A DNA stretch of 64,000 nucleotides, from NCBI RefSeq assembly GCF_013155295.1, contig NZ_JABJXT010000008.1, positions 140,910 through 204,909 on the forward strand, written 5' to 3'. The notes beneath the pieces are model-generated. The model saw nothing but the letters and a program-made list of their open reading frames with translations. It searched no databases and had not been told where the DNA came from. A program made the position numbers and the translations under genes. Source of the DNA: Pseudogemmobacter hezensis. GTDB lineage: Bacteria > Pseudomonadota > Alphaproteobacteria > Rhodobacterales > Rhodobacteraceae. Every line of letters starts with the position of its first letter. Within the stretch, counting starts at the first letter, position 1. Of the stretch, positions 24,281-33,218 are shown in pieces.

Positions 24281-24673
24281 TCAGGCCCTCCGATAGTTGA
24301 TGATGAAATCAAGTCCGATCCGGTAAGGCCGATCTGCGGCCCCGGTATCGTGATGATCGCGGCGGGCATCCATAAGGATGAGCGCGAAGGGGGCTGCCCG
24401 GTGCCCGTGCAGCAAAGCGATAGCCGCATCGGCCAGAGCCAGGGCATCGGCATAGACCGCGCCGTAGCAATCGATCTGGACCCGCCCCTGCCACAGGCCA
24501 CCCGTGCCCTGCATGTGCAGGCTGTTGTCGCGGTCGCTGATCACGTTCAGCACCAGCGCGGGCAAGGCTACACCCTGCGGATGGACGCCCCAGTTGATCT
24601 GGAGGCGGGTGTCGGAAATGAGCGCAGACACCGCTGGCGAGGATGCCAGCAGCGCCCGGAGTGCGGTTTCCAT
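24281..24673 (-). CDS. Tail terminator/completion protein (DUF3168)
   Basis: 130 residues. DUF3168 pattern: METALRALLASSPAVSALIS, a central Pro-rich strand ALPALVLNVISD, and a C-terminal GLDFIINYRRA. DUF3168 proteins cap the tail tube and join it to the head. It lies directly after the HK97 gp10-type gene (4-bp gap), as expected. Confidence 0.8.
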   Translation of the reverse strand: METALRALLASSPAVSALISDTRLQINWGVHPQGVALPALVLNVISDRDNSLHMQGTGGLWQGRVQIDCYGAVYADALALADAAIALLHGHRAAPFALILMDARRDHHDTGAADRPYRIGLDFIINYRRA

Positions 24674-24676
24674 AGG

Positions 24677-25252
24677 TCAGCCCCTCGCGGCCTTGGCGGC
24701 CTTGTTTGCGGCGCGCCGCGCAGCCTTGGTGATTTCCTTGCCGAGCTCTTCGCCGATACGCTTCAGGACGGCCTCTTTGTCCTCGTCCCAGGCCGGGCGC
24801 GCAAAGGGCTGTGGCGCGGTGCCGGGGTGTTTGGTTCCCGCGAACTTTCCGCCGTTGATGTGCGGCGCGGTGCCGAACTCCACCAGATGGGCGTGAGGCG
24901 CTTTGACAGTCGGCCCGACATACATAAACACCGGCGGCACGGTTCCTTTGGCAGCGCGGCGAGCATCGCGCATTGCCGAGAGCGCGGTTTCCTTATCGAT
25001 CCCGCCGCTGTCACGCATCACCCTCGCATAGGCCGCATTCCCCACTTCGTTTTTGATCCTGGTGCTGACCGCGATATTGTCCTGCAACTGACCGTCATCG
25101 CGCGGAGCCTTCTGCCGCATTTTCGCAGCCAGCGGCTCGCCACCCTTTTTCAGCGCGCGGCGTGCGACCGCCTTCTGGGTGGATTGCTTCTCAATCTGGG
25201 CAAGGGCCTGTTCCAACTCTTTGAAGCCCGTCAGGCTGACCGTGGTTTTCAC
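24677..25252 (-). CDS. HK97 gp10-family neck/tail-completion protein
   Basis: 191 residues. Family signature: LTGFKELEQALAQIEK at the N-terminus, basic helix AVARRALKKGGEPLAAKM, and the characteristic HAHLVEFGTAPH, followed by FARPAWDEDKEAVLKRIGEE. It acts in head-tail joining. It overlaps the head-closure gene by ATGA. The C-terminal Ala/Lys-rich extension is somewhat long. Confidence 0.87.
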   Translation of the reverse strand: MKTTVSLTGFKELEQALAQIEKQSTQKAVARRALKKGGEPLAAKMRQKAPRDDGQLQDNIAVSTRIKNEVGNAAYARVMRDSGGIDKETALSAMRDARRAAKGTVPPVFMYVGPTVKAPHAHLVEFGTAPHINGGKFAGTKHPGTAPQPFARPAWDEDKEAVLKRIGEELGKEITKAARRAANKAAKAARG

Positions 25253-25596
25253 AGGTCAGCCCTCGCCGTGGCCGTGATCTCCAGCTCAGACCGGCCGATT
25301 TCCTTGATACCCTGAATATCAAAGGTCAGACCGCCGCAGATCAGGCGGTCCTTCGCGGTCAGGCCCCGGGTGAACTCGCTGGAGCGCACTGTGAAGCGAC
25401 TGACGACGGTGGCCTCTATCCAGCCCGCCTGCGCGCGCTCTGCGTCCGAAACATCCTTGCGGGCCGCCCAGCGTGGGGCGCCGTGATTGTCCTGGGATGG
25501 GTCAGTTTTATTCCAGCGCAGGTGTGCTTGCAGGCCGTCATCAACCAGCGTGCCACGCTGAAACTGGACGCGACGGTTGAACTCCCCGGCCTTCAT
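25249..25596 (-). CDS. Head closure / head-tail adaptor protein
   Basis: 115 residues from the ATG at 25596 (GGGGAG 7 bases upstream). It starts MKAGEFNRRVQFQRG, the hallmark of the phage head-tail joining family (SPP1 gp16/HK97 gp7 type), with RFTVRSSEFTRGLTAKDRL and a beta-barrel end. It closes the head channel and binds the tail. Confidence 0.83.
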   Translation of the reverse strand: MKAGEFNRRVQFQRGTLVDDGLQAHLRWNKTDPSQDNHGAPRWAARKDVSDAERAQAGWIEATVVSRFTVRSSEFTRGLTAKDRLICGGLTFDIQGIKEIGRSELEITATARADL

Positions 25597-26141
25597 GCCC
25601 ACGCTCCCCGGCGATGATTTGCGAGAAGAGCATCCACCGCCGTCCAGACTGGACGTGCGACATTCTCGCGGATGGTGAAGCCGTCGCCGATAAGGAGGAG
25701 CATGGCGTGCTTCACATCAGGCGGGCAATCACCACCGAAGGTGCCAGTGACAGTGATGCGCGATCCATGTTTCGCGGCAGGCCACGGCCTCCCGTCAGCA
25801 TGCGCTATCCACGGGCTCAGACCGTCAGCGCGCAGGATGTAGGCCTGAGCTTCGATCATCTGTTCTTCGCCAGCAACATCCACATAGCTGATTGCGGTGA
25901 TATCTTTCGCCGGAGCAGCAGGCAGGCGGCGCAGATCGGTGAAGCTGTCACAGGCCCAGACCATCGCATGCTCTGCGAACTGTCGGTTGCAATATGCTTC
26001 GACATGAGCGCGGGCCGCCGCGATCAGCATGGCTATGCTTGCTGCAAAATCGGTATCGTCAGGATCAAGCTGCGCCTGCGCCAGAGCTTCGGCATCCGTT
26101 ACCGACTCGACCGTGACCTCATCCGCGACCGGATACCACAT
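25593..26141 (-). CDS. Head-tail connector protein (HK97 gp6-like)
   Basis: 182 residues with the gp6/DUF3199-type pattern. The N-terminal helices are AQAQLDPDDTDFAASIAMLI and ARAHVEAYCNRQF, followed by a beta region and a C-terminal PPDVKHAMLLLIGDGFTIRE. It forms a ring beneath the portal. It overlaps the closure gene by ATGA. Confidence 0.83.
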   Translation of the reverse strand: MWYPVADEVTVESVTDAEALAQAQLDPDDTDFAASIAMLIAAARAHVEAYCNRQFAEHAMVWACDSFTDLRRLPAAPAKDITAISYVDVAGEEQMIEAQAYILRADGLSPWIAHADGRPWPAAKHGSRITVTGTFGGDCPPDVKHAMLLLIGDGFTIRENVARPVWTAVDALLANHRRGAWA

Positions 26142-26143
26142 AA

Positions 26144-26329
26144 TCAGCCCTTTGCTCGCGTCTCTGCCGCAGGCTTCTTCACGGCCGTCTCGCGCTTCTC
26201 GCCGGAAGCAGCAACAGCAAATCCCGCATCGATCAGGCGCTTGGCCTCCTCGTTCGGGAAATCCCGTTCATCGCCAGGGGTGAGGTTGTATTCAGAGCCG
26301 CTCAGGCCCGTCAGCATCTTGATCTTCAT
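26144..26329 (-). CDS. Small hypothetical protein between capsid and connector
   Basis: 61 residues starting MKIKMLTGLSGSEYNLTPGD, with a middle FPNEEAKRLIDAGFA and a Lys/Ala-rich tail. This shape (short beta hairpin plus a helix in which RLIDAGFA recurs) is common for small proteins encoded just after capsid genes in alphaproteobacterial siphophages. The role is unknown. Confidence 0.62.
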   Translation of the reverse strand: MKIKMLTGLSGSEYNLTPGDERDFPNEEAKRLIDAGFAVAASGEKRETAVKKPAAETRAKG

Positions 26330-26387
26330 GGCATCCTCCATATCGGCTTGAGAAAGGGGGCAGTTGCCCGCCCCCTCGGAAAGCCGA

Positions 26388-27662
26388 TCAGGCCTGGATC
26401 AGGTGCTTGACGGCAGCGGTGTCGCCCAGCTCGCCGTCGAAGCGGATCAAGCCAGCCATCCCCAGATCAGGCCAGAAGCGCTCGCGCAGCACACCGATGA
26501 TCGGCGATCCGACCTTGCGGACGAAGTATTTGCCGAAGTCACCGAAGATCATCGAGCGCTGGCCAGTCGCCACGCCTGCCATCGCCTGGTTGATGCTGTA
26601 GCGATAGCCAAGCAGTGTGCCCGGAACACCGTTCTGAATATCGCCACCGCTCCAGATATAGCGGCCCTCGCTGTCCTTCAGCTTGCGGATCGCCGCCAGC
26701 GTCAGGTCATTGAACATGAAGCGCACTTTCGGCGACTGGCGATAAGCCGGGTTCACCGAGTGGATCAGGTCGATGATTTCGTCCGAGGTGATCGCAGCAG
26801 CAGCGGCAGTGGTTTTGCCCAGGGACGACGCGGTTACGATGCCGTGCGGGTTGGTGGTGCCAGCGCCGATGGTCAGTTCACGATTGGAGATCCGGCCAAG
26901 GCGCTCGCCAAGCAATTCACCCAAAAGCTGCTCGAAGTTGAAGATGCTGTCCTGCCCGAGTTCCATCGACCAGCGCACGAACTCCGTGTCGTAGACATAG
27001 GCGTCGAGCGATTTCTGACCGAAGGTCACATCCTTGCCGCCATCGTCGGTCAGCGCTTCACCTTCGGTATGCGGCTCAGCGGTCACGGCGGTGTCGTCCA
27101 CAGTCGGGATCTTGATCGGGTTACCCGAGGCCGTGGTCATGGTGGTGGTGATGTCCTCGTCGTACATCGGCCCCCAGGCTGCCATCGACTTGATGATCTG
27201 GTTCGCCAGCTCGGTCGGCACCGTGAAGCCGCCCGCAGTGTTGGTGCCGGTGCTTTGTGCCCGGAACTCCTTGGCCGACTGCACCCCGGCTTTCAGAACC
27301 GCACGCTCTTCCGCCGAAAGCTCATTCACATCGCCGCCCCGCGTGATGAAGCGGTGAAACACCTCACGATATTCCAGATCGTCGCCGCCGTCCTGGCCGC
27401 GGCCTTCCGCGCCGGGGGTGATCGGGCGGTTCTTTGCGCGCTGCTCTTCATCCTCGTCAGCGTGGCGCTTTTCAGCTTCTGCCAGCGCTTTGGTGCGCTT
27501 GATCAGGGCCTCGGTCTTGTCGAAGTCAGTCATGATGTCGTCATGACGCTTTTCAAGTTCGGCCGCGCGGGATTCGTCGGTGTTCTTGGTGATCTCGTCC
27601 AGGGCGGCGCGTGCATCAGCGACCAGCTTACCCCGTTTTTCGATAAGTGCTTTCAGAGCCAT
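26388..27662 (-). CDS. Major capsid protein, HK97 fold
   Basis: 424 residues. The N-terminal ~105 residues are a charged helical scaffold (delta) domain (RAAELEKRHDDIMTDFDKTE) probably removed by the protease. The mature part starts near RAQSTGTNTAGGF and shows the typical TVPTELANQIIKSM, AYVYDTEFVRWSMEL, and C-terminal FGDFGKYFVRKVGSPI. Cross-linking lysine chemistry as in HK97 cannot be judged. It lies directly after the protease gene. Confidence 0.95.
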   Translation of the reverse strand: MALKALIEKRGKLVADARAALDEITKNTDESRAAELEKRHDDIMTDFDKTEALIKRTKALAEAEKRHADEDEEQRAKNRPITPGAEGRGQDGGDDLEYREVFHRFITRGGDVNELSAEERAVLKAGVQSAKEFRAQSTGTNTAGGFTVPTELANQIIKSMAAWGPMYDEDITTTMTTASGNPIKIPTVDDTAVTAEPHTEGEALTDDGGKDVTFGQKSLDAYVYDTEFVRWSMELGQDSIFNFEQLLGELLGERLGRISNRELTIGAGTTNPHGIVTASSLGKTTAAAAAITSDEIIDLIHSVNPAYRQSPKVRFMFNDLTLAAIRKLKDSEGRYIWSGGDIQNGVPGTLLGYRYSINQAMAGVATGQRSMIFGDFGKYFVRKVGSPIIGVLRERFWPDLGMAGLIRFDGELGDTAAVKHLIQA

Positions 27663-27754
27663 GTCGGCCTCCTTTTAAGATACACGCAGAGAGACCCGCG
27701 CGAGGCGGGCGAAAGGCAGATGCGCGCTGCCGACTCCTGAAAATCAGGGTGTTC

Positions 27755-28360
27755 TCAGATGATGCCGCGAAACCGGGCTTCGGCATTGGCGCGGCGGGCG
27801 GACACCCGGCGCTCGGCGGCCGTAAAGTTTTGGGCCCGGCGTTCCTTGCGGGCTTCGTCCAGCGAGCGCAGGGCGATAGAGGTGCCGTCATAGGCAGGCT
27901 CGGATACGATACTGACTTCGCGCAGCTCCACCTCATGGATGGTGCGCTTCGGCGTGGTGCCGGTTTCGTCCCATTCCTCGCGGGTGACGCGGAAACCGAA
28001 GGACATGCCCCGGATATCGCCGCGCTCGATCAGGGTGCGCACGTCGCGCCCGTCCGAGGTGTCGGGAAGGTCGATCTCGACCGCCAGACCCTTGTCGTCC
28101 TCCGTCAGGCGCAGGGTGCCACTGATCGAGCGCCCGAGGATGCGGCCCCGGTCATGGTCGAAGTACGCCAGAACATCAGCGGTTTTCAGGGTCTTGGTAA
28201 AGGCGCCGCGCGCAAGGACTTCATCGAAATAGCCGCCGATGCTGGTGACCTCACCGAAGACAGCGGCATAGCCCGCCACCGTCACCTTGCCATCCTCGCC
28301 CGCCCGGCGCTCGACCGGCAGGACAAGCGAGCGCTTTTCAGCCTCAGGCTTTGTCGTCAT
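27755..28360 (-). CDS. Prohead protease (HK97 family)
   Basis: 201 residues from the Met of MTTKPEAEKR. Herpesvirus-assemblin-like serine protease: catalytic His in AYFDHDRGRILGR, Ser in IRGMSFGFRV, and the strand ELREVSIVSEPAYDG. It processes the capsid scaffold domain and itself. It overlaps the portal gene by 17 bp. The C-terminal basic helix (RRVSARRANAEARF) is probably autocleaved. Confidence 0.92.
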   Translation of the reverse strand: MTTKPEAEKRSLVLPVERRAGEDGKVTVAGYAAVFGEVTSIGGYFDEVLARGAFTKTLKTADVLAYFDHDRGRILGRSISGTLRLTEDDKGLAVEIDLPDTSDGRDVRTLIERGDIRGMSFGFRVTREEWDETGTTPKRTIHEVELREVSIVSEPAYDGTSIALRSLDEARKERRAQNFTAAERRVSARRANAEARFRGII

Positions 28361-29657
28361 TGCTCTCTCCTGCGCCTTGCGCCTCTGTCTTACCCTGTTC
28401 GCCATCAGGATCATCCCCGAGCAGCGGCATAACCTCGGGAGCCGCCGCAGGGGCGCTGCCCAGCACCACCGTAGCGCCCTGCACCAGCAGCTCATCGGCC
28501 GCCGGGTTCGCATGCCGGGGGCGGTTATCCAGTTCGCGCGCCTCATTCGGGGTGATCTGTCCGGTCTGGATGCCGCGTGCGATACCCTCGATCCGGGTCT
28601 TGAAGTCGCCGCGCATCAGGCCTGAGAGGTTGTGCTCGACATAGCGCCCGCCGATCTCGCGCGAGGATTTGCGCCCGAAGAGCTTGAGGTTCATCTCACC
28701 CTCAAGAGCCTTCACCCACTGGCCGAGAAGGTGTTTTACCAGGTTGAGGTCTTGCTGCTCGACATTGGCGAAGGTGCCTTTGCTGAGGTCATGCAGGAAG
28801 GCCGGCGGCAGTTGCCAGACCCTGCTGAACTCTTGGATCTGGAAAAGCCGCGCCTCGGTCATCTGCCCCTTGGCCGGATCGAATCCGACCTGCGTCAGCT
28901 TATGCCCGGGCGGGATCGGGAAGACGGGCTTCTGTGACGCCTTGGCACCGTCAATCGCCCGCCACATATCCTCAAGCCCTGTCTTCATCGCCTGAGCGCC
29001 CTGAGGAAGTGGGCCTTCCAGCGCCAAAGGCGGGACGCCACCGCCCGCAAAGAAGTTCGACCCATAGTCGCCCATGGCAAGGGCAAGCTGGATCGCCTTG
29101 CGGGCTTTGCTGATCGGGTCGTCATGCCCGACCATGTCCTCTTTCAGCATGAACGGCACGTCGATGATATCGGCCGCCGGATAGCGCTTGCCGTCGAAGG
29201 TGTAGATCAGTTCAAACCCGACCCGTTTCACCGTGACTTTACGCGGGTCCATCGGCCAGATCGCCATCACCTCGTCGCCGTCACGCTCGATCCAGGCGAG
29301 ACCCCGGCCACCGGTGAACACCTGCTGCCAGAAGAACTGGCGCATCTTGAAGCTGTCCATACCCGAATTTGGGAACTCATGGACGGTGATCGCGGTCGGT
29401 CCGGTCAGCTTTTCAGCCCCGTCGGCGGTCTTGCGATAAGCATGAAGCGGGATCGCGGCCAGTGTCCGGGACAGGAATGCAACGGCACAAAGCACCCCCG
29501 GCACCGTAAGCGCATTGCTGATCGTGACATGAGGCAGGCTCGCCTTCTCGATCCCGAAGAAGGCCAGAACATTCTCTGAACTGATCGGAACAGCCGGGCT
29601 TTCAATGGTTGCATCGCGCTCTTCAGCGCGGCGGACTTCCATGCCGAGAAATTTCAT
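28344..29657 (-). CDS. Portal protein (HK97 family)
   Basis: 437 residues. Typical segments: FLSRTLAAIPLHAY, AWIERDGDEVMAIWPMDP, KTGLEDMWRAIDGAKASQKP, and IQEFSRVWQLPPAFLHDLSK. The dodecameric portal is the DNA channel at one capsid vertex and docks the terminase. It overlaps terL by 4 bp and the protease by 17 bp. Confidence 0.95.
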   Translation of the reverse strand: MKFLGMEVRRAEERDATIESPAVPISSENVLAFFGIEKASLPHVTISNALTVPGVLCAVAFLSRTLAAIPLHAYRKTADGAEKLTGPTAITVHEFPNSGMDSFKMRQFFWQQVFTGGRGLAWIERDGDEVMAIWPMDPRKVTVKRVGFELIYTFDGKRYPAADIIDVPFMLKEDMVGHDDPISKARKAIQLALAMGDYGSNFFAGGGVPPLALEGPLPQGAQAMKTGLEDMWRAIDGAKASQKPVFPIPPGHKLTQVGFDPAKGQMTEARLFQIQEFSRVWQLPPAFLHDLSKGTFANVEQQDLNLVKHLLGQWVKALEGEMNLKLFGRKSSREIGGRYVEHNLSGLMRGDFKTRIEGIARGIQTGQITPNEARELDNRPRHANPAADELLVQGATVVLGSAPAAAPEVMPLLGDDPDGEQGKTEAQGAGESNDDKA

Positions 29658-31360
29658 TCACGCCACACAAGGCTAAATTCGGGATCATCCCAAGGCGAAG
29701 CAGGCGCGCTGGTATCTTCATCCAGCAGCCATCGGCCCAGGGCCATGATGCAGGCCACCGGCCCGTCGATCTTGTTGCCCGGCTTTTGCTTGGCCGGGCT
29801 GTGCAGGTCGCCGTTGCGGGTGCGGTTGACCACATTGGACAGCATCCACGCGAAGAACGGATCCCCGTCATGGTGCAGTTGCCGATCCGCGATCAGGGCG
29901 TCCATCTTGCGGGTCGGCTCATTCATCAGCGAAGGCTTGTTCGCGAAGTCGATGCAGTTGACGCCCTGTTCCATCAGCTCGACCGACATCTGCCGGGAGT
30001 GTGCCGGGTCAAAGGCGACCTCGCGCACATCGAAGCGCTTCACGAAATCAAGGATATCCTCAAGTATCTCGCGATCATCCGTAACCGCGCCATCGGTCTG
30101 GATCAGCCGGCCCTCATCCCGATAGCGCCGCATGTGCTCATTCTCGGGCAGTTCAATCGTTTCCTCGGGCAGGTAATAGCGACCGAACCGCGCATAGCCT
30201 TTGCCAAATCGGAACAGCAGCTCAACCGCAGCAAGGTCGCGCTTTTCGGCAAGGTCGATCCCGATGATGCATTCCTGATTTTCGAACTGTTCCAGGAACA
30301 CCGGGGCGCCGCCCGCCTTAGGGTCGGCTGTCTCCTGATACCGCAGCACGTTGAAATAGGCGTCCCGCGCCTGCACCCAGACGTTCAGGTGCTTGGTCTT
30401 GAATGCGCCCGCCTTGCGCGGCGTCGTCATGGCTCCGGTCTGCTGGGTCAGCAGAAAATCTTCAAAGACCGATACGCCGAAATTCGGGTTGGCCTTTTGC
30501 AGCGTGGCCCGGTCCGTCCAGTCGTCCTCCGGGTCGATGCCGTAGATCAGGGCAAAAGTCTCATCGTCGCGGCGCGTGCCTTCCAGCGCCTGCTGGGCCT
30601 CTTCCTGCATCTGATAGCAGGGCCCGGCGATGTTATCTCCGGCGGTGGTTATCACCAGCAGCATCGGCTGCTCACGCGCCCCCATCCCTGTTTCCATGGT
30701 CGAAACCAGCGCGTCGGTCTGGTGTTCGTGATATTCGTCGGCAATGGCGCAGGACGGTGAGGCCCCGTCACCCGGGTTGCCGATCACAGGCTCGAACCGC
30801 GACCCGTTCCCGAGGATGTGGATGTTCTTCGCATTCACCTCGACGCCGAAGTGAGACAGCAGCGCCGGGCTCTTCTGGGCCATCAGCTTCGCGGGCCGGA
30901 ACACCTCCAGCGCCTGTTTCTCAGTGGTTGCACCGGAATAGACCTCGGCCCCGTGCTCGCCATCGGCGCAGAGCATATAGAGACCGATCCCCGCCGCCAG
31001 TGCGCTCTTGCCGTTCTTCCGGGGCACCAGCAGCAGCACCTTGCGATAGCGCCGCAGCCCGTCCTTCTTCCTGACCCACCCGAAGGCGGCCATGATGAAA
31101 AACACTTGCCAGGGCTCCAGTTTCAGCCTTTCGCGCTTCGCCGCCCATTTCCCCTTGGTGTGCGGCAGGTTCTCGATAAAGGCGCAGACCTTCGCGCCCT
31201 TCTTCGCTTCGAACCGGAATGCAAAACTGTCGTCGCCCTGCCAATCCAGATCGTCCAGATGCCGCTGGCAGGCGAGGCGAATATACTTCCCGGCGAGGAT
31301 GCGTCCCGCCACCACGTCCCGGGCGTAGGCCTCAGCGGTGGCGGTGAAGCTGGGTTTCAT
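29654..31360 (-). CDS. terL: Terminase large subunit (HK97/P27-associated type)
   Basis: 568 residues. ATPase half: Walker A LVPRKNGKSA (112-121), Walker B SCAIADEYHEH (Asp208, Glu209), coupling motif LLVITTAGDN. Nuclease half: acidic cluster IIGIDLAEKRDL (Asp369) and later AFDPAHSRQMSVELM. It translocates DNA into the prohead and cuts it. Its start overlaps the terS stop (ATGA). Confidence 0.95.
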   Translation of the reverse strand: MKPSFTATAEAYARDVVAGRILAGKYIRLACQRHLDDLDWQGDDSFAFRFEAKKGAKVCAFIENLPHTKGKWAAKRERLKLEPWQVFFIMAAFGWVRKKDGLRRYRKVLLLVPRKNGKSALAAGIGLYMLCADGEHGAEVYSGATTEKQALEVFRPAKLMAQKSPALLSHFGVEVNAKNIHILGNGSRFEPVIGNPGDGASPSCAIADEYHEHQTDALVSTMETGMGAREQPMLLVITTAGDNIAGPCYQMQEEAQQALEGTRRDDETFALIYGIDPEDDWTDRATLQKANPNFGVSVFEDFLLTQQTGAMTTPRKAGAFKTKHLNVWVQARDAYFNVLRYQETADPKAGGAPVFLEQFENQECIIGIDLAEKRDLAAVELLFRFGKGYARFGRYYLPEETIELPENEHMRRYRDEGRLIQTDGAVTDDREILEDILDFVKRFDVREVAFDPAHSRQMSVELMEQGVNCIDFANKPSLMNEPTRKMDALIADRQLHHDGDPFFAWMLSNVVNRTRNGDLHSPAKQKPGNKIDGPVACIMALGRWLLDEDTSAPASPWDDPEFSLVWRE

Positions 31361-31815
31361 ACCGCATCGTCAAGCCCGGCAAAGGGATTGCCCTCGGCAG
31401 GCTTGCCCGCGCTGACTTTCGACCGTGCCGCCGGGGTCAAACCAAACTCGGCCAGAAGGCTCTGGGCGTGGCGCATCGCCTCATTGCGCATGGCGACCTC
31501 AGGACGGGCTTTCCATAGCCCCGCCTCGGTCTGATAGGTGCAGCCGGCATCCTCGATTACGGCGGTCAGGATCTCGACCTCTTCGATCCGCGATGCCGCC
31601 AGCGCCAGCACGTGCATGTCGTCGGGTGAGGCGATCCCCATCCCGAGCAGCGTGGCGCTGATCTGGTCGAAGAGCTCCGCCGCACGTTCCGATAGCCAGG
31701 CCGGAGCCGTGGCGGTTCCGGTGTTTGCCGCCGGGGCCTCCGGGTTCATCCGGCACTTCTGAGCGGTGCCTTTCACCAGTTTCAGGTGGTCGGGCGTCTT
31801 TTTGCGGCCTGCCAT
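31357..31815 (-). CDS. terS: Terminase small subunit (P27 family)
   Basis: 152 residues. P27 signature MAGRKKTPDHLKLVKGTAQK, followed by the Pro-rich linker and helices LFDQISATLLGMGIASPDDM and the C-terminal FGLTPAARSKVSAG. It recognises viral DNA at cos/pac and feeds it to TerL. The 133 bp upstream (31816-31948) have no gene and lie next to the HNH gene, the usual place of a cos site. Confidence 0.9.
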   Translation of the reverse strand: MAGRKKTPDHLKLVKGTAQKCRMNPEAPAANTGTATAPAWLSERAAELFDQISATLLGMGIASPDDMHVLALAASRIEEVEILTAVIEDAGCTYQTEAGLWKARPEVAMRNEAMRHAQSLLAEFGLTPAARSKVSAGKPAEGNPFAGLDDAV

Positions 31816-31948
31816 CGCGGCACCTCGTCATAGCTATGCGGCAGGTTCATGGGTGGCCGGAAAAAACCTCTCCATTTTGCACGCATGAAAATTCACTGAA
31901 CCCCGCCGGTCTCCCGCTGAATCCCTCTGGAGTTCGACCCTCCCCCCG

Positions 31949-32794
31949 TCATGCACCTGATGCATGGCTCCCGGCGACCTCGTCGGCCCACGCCCTGACT
32001 GCCTCGATCTGACGCGCGGCGACCGGGGCGCGGTCGGGGTCCCGGCCTATCCGTTCGATGCAGACGTCCTCGGGGGTGTCCATCACCTTGACTGAGGACA
32101 GCGGGCCAAGGGCTGCCTGCCATGTGTCCCGCTCTGTCTGTGTCGGTGCCATGACGATGAACCAGCATCGGCCCTCTGTGCGAGTGGCGAGGCTGTGGAG
32201 CATCTCACCCCGGCGGGTGAAAGCGGCAGCGATGATCTCGGGCCTGTCGTCCCATTTGCTTCCACCCACGGCGCGGCGGATCACGTCGAAGTCGATCACC
32301 AGATCACCGGGGCGGGATTGCTGCCTGGCCCATGTGGATTTTCCTGAGGCAGGCGGGCCGCTGATGATCGTGACCGGGATGGCCGAGGGTTGCAGGCCAT
32401 GAGGGATAGAGAAGCCCCAGACCTTGCGGGGATGCTTGCGGCGCTGGACCCATGCCAGCAATTCATCGCCTGACAGGGTGGCCTCGGCGCGTTGCTTCTC
32501 TCCACTGTGGTGTGAGGCGCAGAGGCTGGTGAAGGTGTTAGCCCAGAAGAGCGCCGGGTCGTGCTCGTGCGGCAGATCGTGGTCCACGACTGAGGCTGCA
32601 GTGGTGCGGCCATCAGCCAGACAGTATTCGCAGAGCGGGTGGCGCTTCAGGTGCTGGTCGCGGAACCGTTCCCAGGCCTTGGTGTATCCACGTTCCCGGG
32701 CGTTGGCTCTGTTCTCACAGCGGCGGGCCTGGTGCTTGGGTGCCGGGGCGCGGGTGGTGCTCGGCAGGCCGTGCTTACCGGGGGCTGGGGGCAT
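31949..32794 (-). CDS. HNH endonuclease fused to a P-loop kinase
   Basis: 281 residues. Residues 40-100 are a phage-type HNH nuclease: CEYC (55-58), VVDHDLPHEHD with the catalytic His, then LCASHHSGEK with the second zinc pair. Residues 140-275 are a P-loop kinase-like domain: GPPASGKST (146-154), the acceptor-type Asp in VIDFDVIRR, and a lid-like Arg-rich end (RIGRDPDRAPVAAR). HNH proteins next to TerS are needed for cos cleavage in HK97-like phages. The added kinase resembles the 5'-polynucleotide kinase/Zeta branch. A combined cut-and-phosphorylate role is inference. Confidence 0.85.
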   Translation of the reverse strand: MPPAPGKHGLPSTTRAPAPKHQARRCENRANARERGYTKAWERFRDQHLKRHPLCEYCLADGRTTAASVVDHDLPHEHDPALFWANTFTSLCASHHSGEKQRAEATLSGDELLAWVQRRKHPRKVWGFSIPHGLQPSAIPVTIISGPPASGKSTWARQQSRPGDLVIDFDVIRRAVGGSKWDDRPEIIAAAFTRRGEMLHSLATRTEGRCWFIVMAPTQTERDTWQAALGPLSSVKVMDTPEDVCIERIGRDPDRAPVAARQIEAVRAWADEVAGSHASGA

Positions 32795-33131
32795 CAGCTT
32801 TCACCAGCGACCCAGCCTTGAATGTCTTGCGGTGCAGTTGATGCTGCCAGTCGAACCAAACACAATGCGCCATCGCGCCATGAATATACTCGACCGTCAT
32901 CAGGATCGGGACTTTGGCTTGATCAAAGCGATCGGTCACCACATCGCCGGAGCGGATCTCACCATCCCGCCGCATCTCGATCTCGCACTGCACATCCATC
33001 ACGCGACCAGCCAGGCCGATCAGCCAGCAGGCGATGCGGGTGCGGATGGTGAAGCTGCGCGGCACGCTAATGATGATGGTGTGACCCTTTATCAGCTCCC
33101 TGTAGCCAAGAAATTCAATAGGGTCAGTCAT
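32775..33131 (-). CDS. YodC-like (DUF2158-like) small protein with N-terminal extension
   Basis: 118 residues. The C-terminal half RSGDVVTDRFDQAKVPILMT, then HCVWFDWQHQLHRKTF and SLVKA, resembles DUF2158 (usually GDVV...M.V..W.....CxWF). The N-terminal half has a hydrophobic stretch IACWLIGLAGRVM. The function is unknown. It overlaps the HNH-kinase gene by 20 bp. Confidence 0.6.
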   Translation of the reverse strand: MTDPIEFLGYRELIKGHTIIISVPRSFTIRTRIACWLIGLAGRVMDVQCEIEMRRDGEIRSGDVVTDRFDQAKVPILMTVEYIHGAMAHCVWFDWQHQLHRKTFKAGSLVKADAPSPR

Positions 33132-33218
33132 ATTTTTGCCTCAATTAGCCTCAAACCTTAAACAATCACAGGTTGATTTGGTGACCATTGCACGTTGGGA
33201 GAATTGAGGAGAAGTGCT

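Noticed and set aside
30403..31074. Plus-strand Arg/Pro-rich open frame inside terL
   Set aside because: Shadow frame of the terminase; composition is typical of antisense high-GC DNA.
16373..31360. Gene transfer agent instead of a prophage
   Set aside because: Integrase with att sites, small terminase, HNH gene, replication genes and repressor point to a true phage; the gene order differs from the compact GTA cluster.
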